Part shown: in pieces, positions 61,801 through 64,000 of the stretch
Layout: every line of letters starts with the position of its first letter
How positions within the stretch are numbered: position 1 is the stretch's first letter
Assembly (NCBI RefSeq): GCF_018129385.1
Contig: NZ_JAFCLN010000023.1
Span: 1-64,000, forward strand
DNA from: Bradyrhizobium lablabi
GTDB lineage: Bacteria > Pseudomonadota > Alphaproteobacteria > Rhizobiales > Xanthobacteraceae
Direction of reading: 5' to 3'
DNA: 64,000 nucleotides
Translations under genes and position numbers: made by a program
The notes under the pieces: model-generated
Told to the model about the DNA's origin: nothing
What the model saw: only the letters and a program-made list of their open reading frames with translations
Databases searched by the model: none

Positions 61801-63342
61801 ATGACCCATCCGACCGTTCACGCCCGCACGCATCCGAACAAGATCGCCTACCAGATGGCGGGCACGGGCAAGGCCATCACCTATCGCGAGCTCGACGAGC
61901 TCTCGAACCAGGGCGCGCATCTGTTCCGCTCGCTCGGCCTGAAGGCCGGCGACCATATCGCGCTGCTGATGGAAAACCGCCTCGCTTTCATGGAGATTTG
62001 CTGGGCCGCGCAACGGAGCGGGCTCTACTACACCGCGATCAGCCGCTACCTGACGCAGGAAGAGATCGACTACATCGTGAAAGACTGCGGCGCCAAGATC
62101 TTTATCACCACGCCGAAGTGCTACGAGCAGGTCAAGGGCCTCGTCGGCCAGCCGAATGGCCCGCTGCTCTACATGATGGACGAGCCGGAGCCGGGTTTCC
62201 GTTCCTGGGACAAGGAAGCGGCCAAACAACCGACGACACCGATTGCGGACGAAGTCGCCGGCTATGACATGCTCTACTCCTCCGGCACCACCGGAAGGCC
62301 GAAGGGCATCAAAAAGGATTTTGAGGGCAAGCGCATCGATGAGCCCAATCAGTTCCTGAAGGTGCTCACCGCCGATATGTGCGGCATGAACGCCGACACT
62401 ATTTATCTGTCGCCGGCGCCGCTGTATCACGCAGCTCCCTTGCGCTTCAACATGATGGTGACGATCCTTGGCGGCACCTCCGTCATCATGGAGCATTTCG
62501 ACGCCGAGGAATTCCTGAAGCTGGTCGAGAAATACAAGGTGACGCAGTCGCAGCTCGTGCCGACGATGTTCGTGCGCATGCTGAAGCTGCCGGAGGACGT
62601 GCGCACCCGCTACGACGTCTCGACGCTGAAAGGCGCGATCCACGCCGCCGCGCCGTGTCCGGTCGACGTGAAAGCAAAGATGATCGAATGGTGGGGACCG
62701 ATCCTGATCGAGTATTACGCCGGCTCCGAGGGCAACGGCGTCACAGTCTCGACCTCGCAGCAATGGCTGGAGCATCGCGGCACCGTCGGCCGCGCCGTGG
62801 TCGGCAAGGTCAAGATTCTGGACGAGAACGATGAGGAGCGGCCGGTCGGCGAGATCGGCACGGTCTATTTCGCCGATGCGCCGGTCTTCAGCTATCACAA
62901 CGATCCCGACAAGACGAAGCGCGCCTATAACGGCAAGGGATGGTCGACGCTCGGCGACGTCGGCTATCTCGACAAGGATGGCTTCCTCTACCTCACCGAC
63001 CGCAAGAGCTACATGATCATCTCCGGCGGCGTGAACATCTATCCGCAGGAGACCGAGGATGTGCTGATCACCCATCCCGCGGTGTCCGACGTCGCGGTGT
63101 TCGGCGTGCCGAACGAGGAGATGGGCGAAGAGGTGAAGGCGGTGGTGCAGCCGCACGATATGGCGAAGGCCGGCAGGGAGCTGGAGGCCGAATTGATCGT
63201 GTTCTGCCGAAAACATCTGTCGCCGATCAAATGCCCCAGGAGCATCGACTTCGAAGCCGAGCTGCCGCGCACGCCCACCGGCAAACTGGTGAAGCGGCAT
63301 CTGCGCGATCGATATTGGCCGAAGACGGCGGTGAAGGCGTAA
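61801..63342 (+). CDS. Acyl-CoA synthetase (AMP-forming)
   Basis: The 513-residue ANL ligase starts at MTHPTVHARTHPNKIAYQMAG; an ATG 21 bases upstream is also possible. Motifs are LYSSGTTGRPKGIKK, YYAGSEGNG (in place of the usual YGxTE), GDVGYLDKDGFLYLTDRKSYMIISGGVNIYPQE (shown in part) and the final PRTPTGKLVKRHLR with the catalytic lysine. It is related to long-chain and cyclohexanecarboxylate-type ligases. It follows the thiolase by 209 bp on the same strand. The substrate is unknown. Confidence 0.9.
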   Translation: MTHPTVHARTHPNKIAYQMAGTGKAITYRELDELSNQGAHLFRSLGLKAGDHIALLMENRLAFMEICWAAQRSGLYYTAISRYLTQEEIDYIVKDCGAKIFITTPKCYEQVKGLVGQPNGPLLYMMDEPEPGFRSWDKEAAKQPTTPIADEVAGYDMLYSSGTTGRPKGIKKDFEGKRIDEPNQFLKVLTADMCGMNADTIYLSPAPLYHAAPLRFNMMVTILGGTSVIMEHFDAEEFLKLVEKYKVTQSQLVPTMFVRMLKLPEDVRTRYDVSTLKGAIHAAAPCPVDVKAKMIEWWGPILIEYYAGSEGNGVTVSTSQQWLEHRGTVGRAVVGKVKILDENDEERPVGEIGTVYFADAPVFSYHNDPDKTKRAYNGKGWSTLGDVGYLDKDGFLYLTDRKSYMIISGGVNIYPQETEDVLITHPAVSDVAVFGVPNEEMGEEVKAVVQPHDMAKAGRELEAELIVFCRKHLSPIKCPRSIDFEAELPRTPTGKLVKRHLRDRYWPKTAVKA

Positions 63343-63360
63343 CGCCGCCACGAGAAGGAA

Positions 63361-63864
63361 CTACGTCGAAGCCGCCGGCGCGCAAGTGAGCGATGACGCC
63401 GCGCGCAAATTCAATTGGCCCTTCTGACCGCTGGCCGTCGTAATCCACTGGGCATCGATCTGCTGAAGATCCTTCGACAGCTTGCCGCGATGGCTGCCGC
63501 CGGTCTCGAATGCGCTGTTGCCCTCGGGCGCGAGTTCGAAAATCTCCACCTGCAAATCCGACAGGCGGACCAGCATGCGAACCTTGATCTTCGTCACCTG
63601 GCGGCCGACCTCATAGGAGCCGCATCCGAACGCTTCGGCAGCGCGGCCGTTCAGCGCCCGCACCGAGTCGAGGGTGATGACGACGTTCTGCACGGTGCTG
63701 TCGCCATCCCAGCGAAATTCGCCGAGATAGCCCCGCGGCATATCCCGGACCAGGTTTGGCTCGGCCGCGTGGACGACGGAAGCAAAGAGAAGACATGCAG
63801 CCGCGATCGCGATGCCGAGGCGCGAAAACAGGCGGTGAAAATTGGCGATATCCAGTCCACGCAT
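63361..63864 (-). CDS. Secreted hypothetical protein
   Basis: The 167-residue protein has a signal peptide (residues 1-34; LGIAIAAACLLFASVVHA|AEP). The mature protein is mostly beta, with GYLGEFRWDGDSTVQNVVITLDSV and IKVRMLVRLSDLQVEIFEL (shown in part), and two cysteines (GCGSYEV and SLTCAPA) that may pair. I do not recognise a family. It is convergent with the synthetase gene, 18 bp away. Confidence 0.75.
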   Translation of the reverse strand: MRGLDIANFHRLFSRLGIAIAAACLLFASVVHAAEPNLVRDMPRGYLGEFRWDGDSTVQNVVITLDSVRALNGRAAEAFGCGSYEVGRQVTKIKVRMLVRLSDLQVEIFELAPEGNSAFETGGSHRGKLSKDLQQIDAQWITTASGQKGQLNLRAASSLTCAPAAST

Positions 63865-63935
63865 GTGGAATGCATCCTTCAGATGGCGTTTCCATGCTTA
63901 GACGGTACCGGAGAGGTGGAGGTTCAAAGCGCTTC

Positions 63936-63966
63936 CTTCCCTTCTCCCCTTGTGGGAGAAGGGAAG
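63936..63966. repeat. Hairpin CTTCCCTTCTCCC-CTTGT-GGGAGAAGGGAAG
   Basis: A perfect inverted repeat with 13-bp arms and a 5-base loop, closely related to the element at 58557. It lies just before the start of the truncated final gene. Confidence 0.7.
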
Positions 63967-63978
63967 AAAAGGAGCACC

Positions 63979-64000
63979 ATGGCCTCTCTCCCCGACATCC
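63979..64000 (+). CDS. Start of a gene cut by the window edge
   Basis: The ATG at 63979 follows AAAAGGAG with six-base spacing and opens MASLPDI before the window ends. The ribosome site is good, but seven codons are not enough to name a product. Confidence 0.45.

Overview
The window looks like a chromosomal segment of a Bradyrhizobium/Rhodopseudomonas-type alphaproteobacterium (Nitrobacteraceae). This rests on high GC, strong GGAG-type ribosome sites, a large set of CoA-dependent catabolic genes, several ABC transporters of the hydrophobic/aromatic amino-acid (HAAT) type, and many long intergenic palindromes typical of that group. No rRNA, tRNA, CRISPR array or phage module was seen. The only mobile-element hint is a pair of short repeats at the left edge (64-107).

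Layout. (1) 278-7630, minus strand: a pim-like beta-oxidation operon with a fused enoyl-CoA hydratase/3-hydroxyacyl-CoA dehydrogenase, an acyl-CoA ligase, two acyl-CoA dehydrogenases (ACADs) and an SDR. It faces an IclR regulator (7813-8676), which is followed by an ABC importer operon (livG, F, H, M) ending in three tandem paralogous solute-binding proteins (12348-16381), two of them separated by clear terminators. (2) 16506-20108: a glycerate kinase and a PAS-PAS-GGDEF-EAL protein. (3) 20238-30055: a MarR regulator, a second ABC importer with a fused LivM-LivG, and a minus-strand operon for a solute-binding protein, thioesterase, SDR, feruloyl-CoA-synthetase-like ligase and enoyl-CoA hydratase. 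This resembles a hydroxycinnamate pathway. (4) 30375-35418: a DUF3237 protein, a complete TRAP transporter and, divergently, PobA (4-hydroxybenzoate 3-monooxygenase). (5) 35590-50857: mixed accessory genes. These include two thioesterases, LysR with a PPOX-type flavoprotein, a GST, a WYL regulator, a TAXI-type binding protein, many small hypothetical proteins, a cyclic-nucleotide-binding membrane protein coupled to a lone DUF6537 domain, a MlotiK1-like K+ channel and a universal stress protein. (6) 51075-63342: a second catabolic block with a nitroreductase, three ACADs, a second feruloyl-CoA-synthetase-like ligase, an enoyl-CoA hydratase, an SDR, a TetR regulator, a thiolase and another acyl-CoA synthetase. 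A secreted hypothetical protein and the first codons of a further gene close the window.

Taken together, the genes suggest import of plant-derived aromatic and fatty or dicarboxylic acids, their activation to CoA thioesters, and side-chain beta-oxidation. Products of the hydroxycinnamate branch would be released as 4-hydroxybenzoate and handed to PobA. The substrate assignments are inferences from family and context. I found no convincing wholly new system. The most unusual items are the detached DUF6537 domain next to two cNMP-binding membrane proteins, the duplicated operator-like motif around a small membrane-protein gene and a WYL regulator, and several clean palindromes that fit specific regulators.
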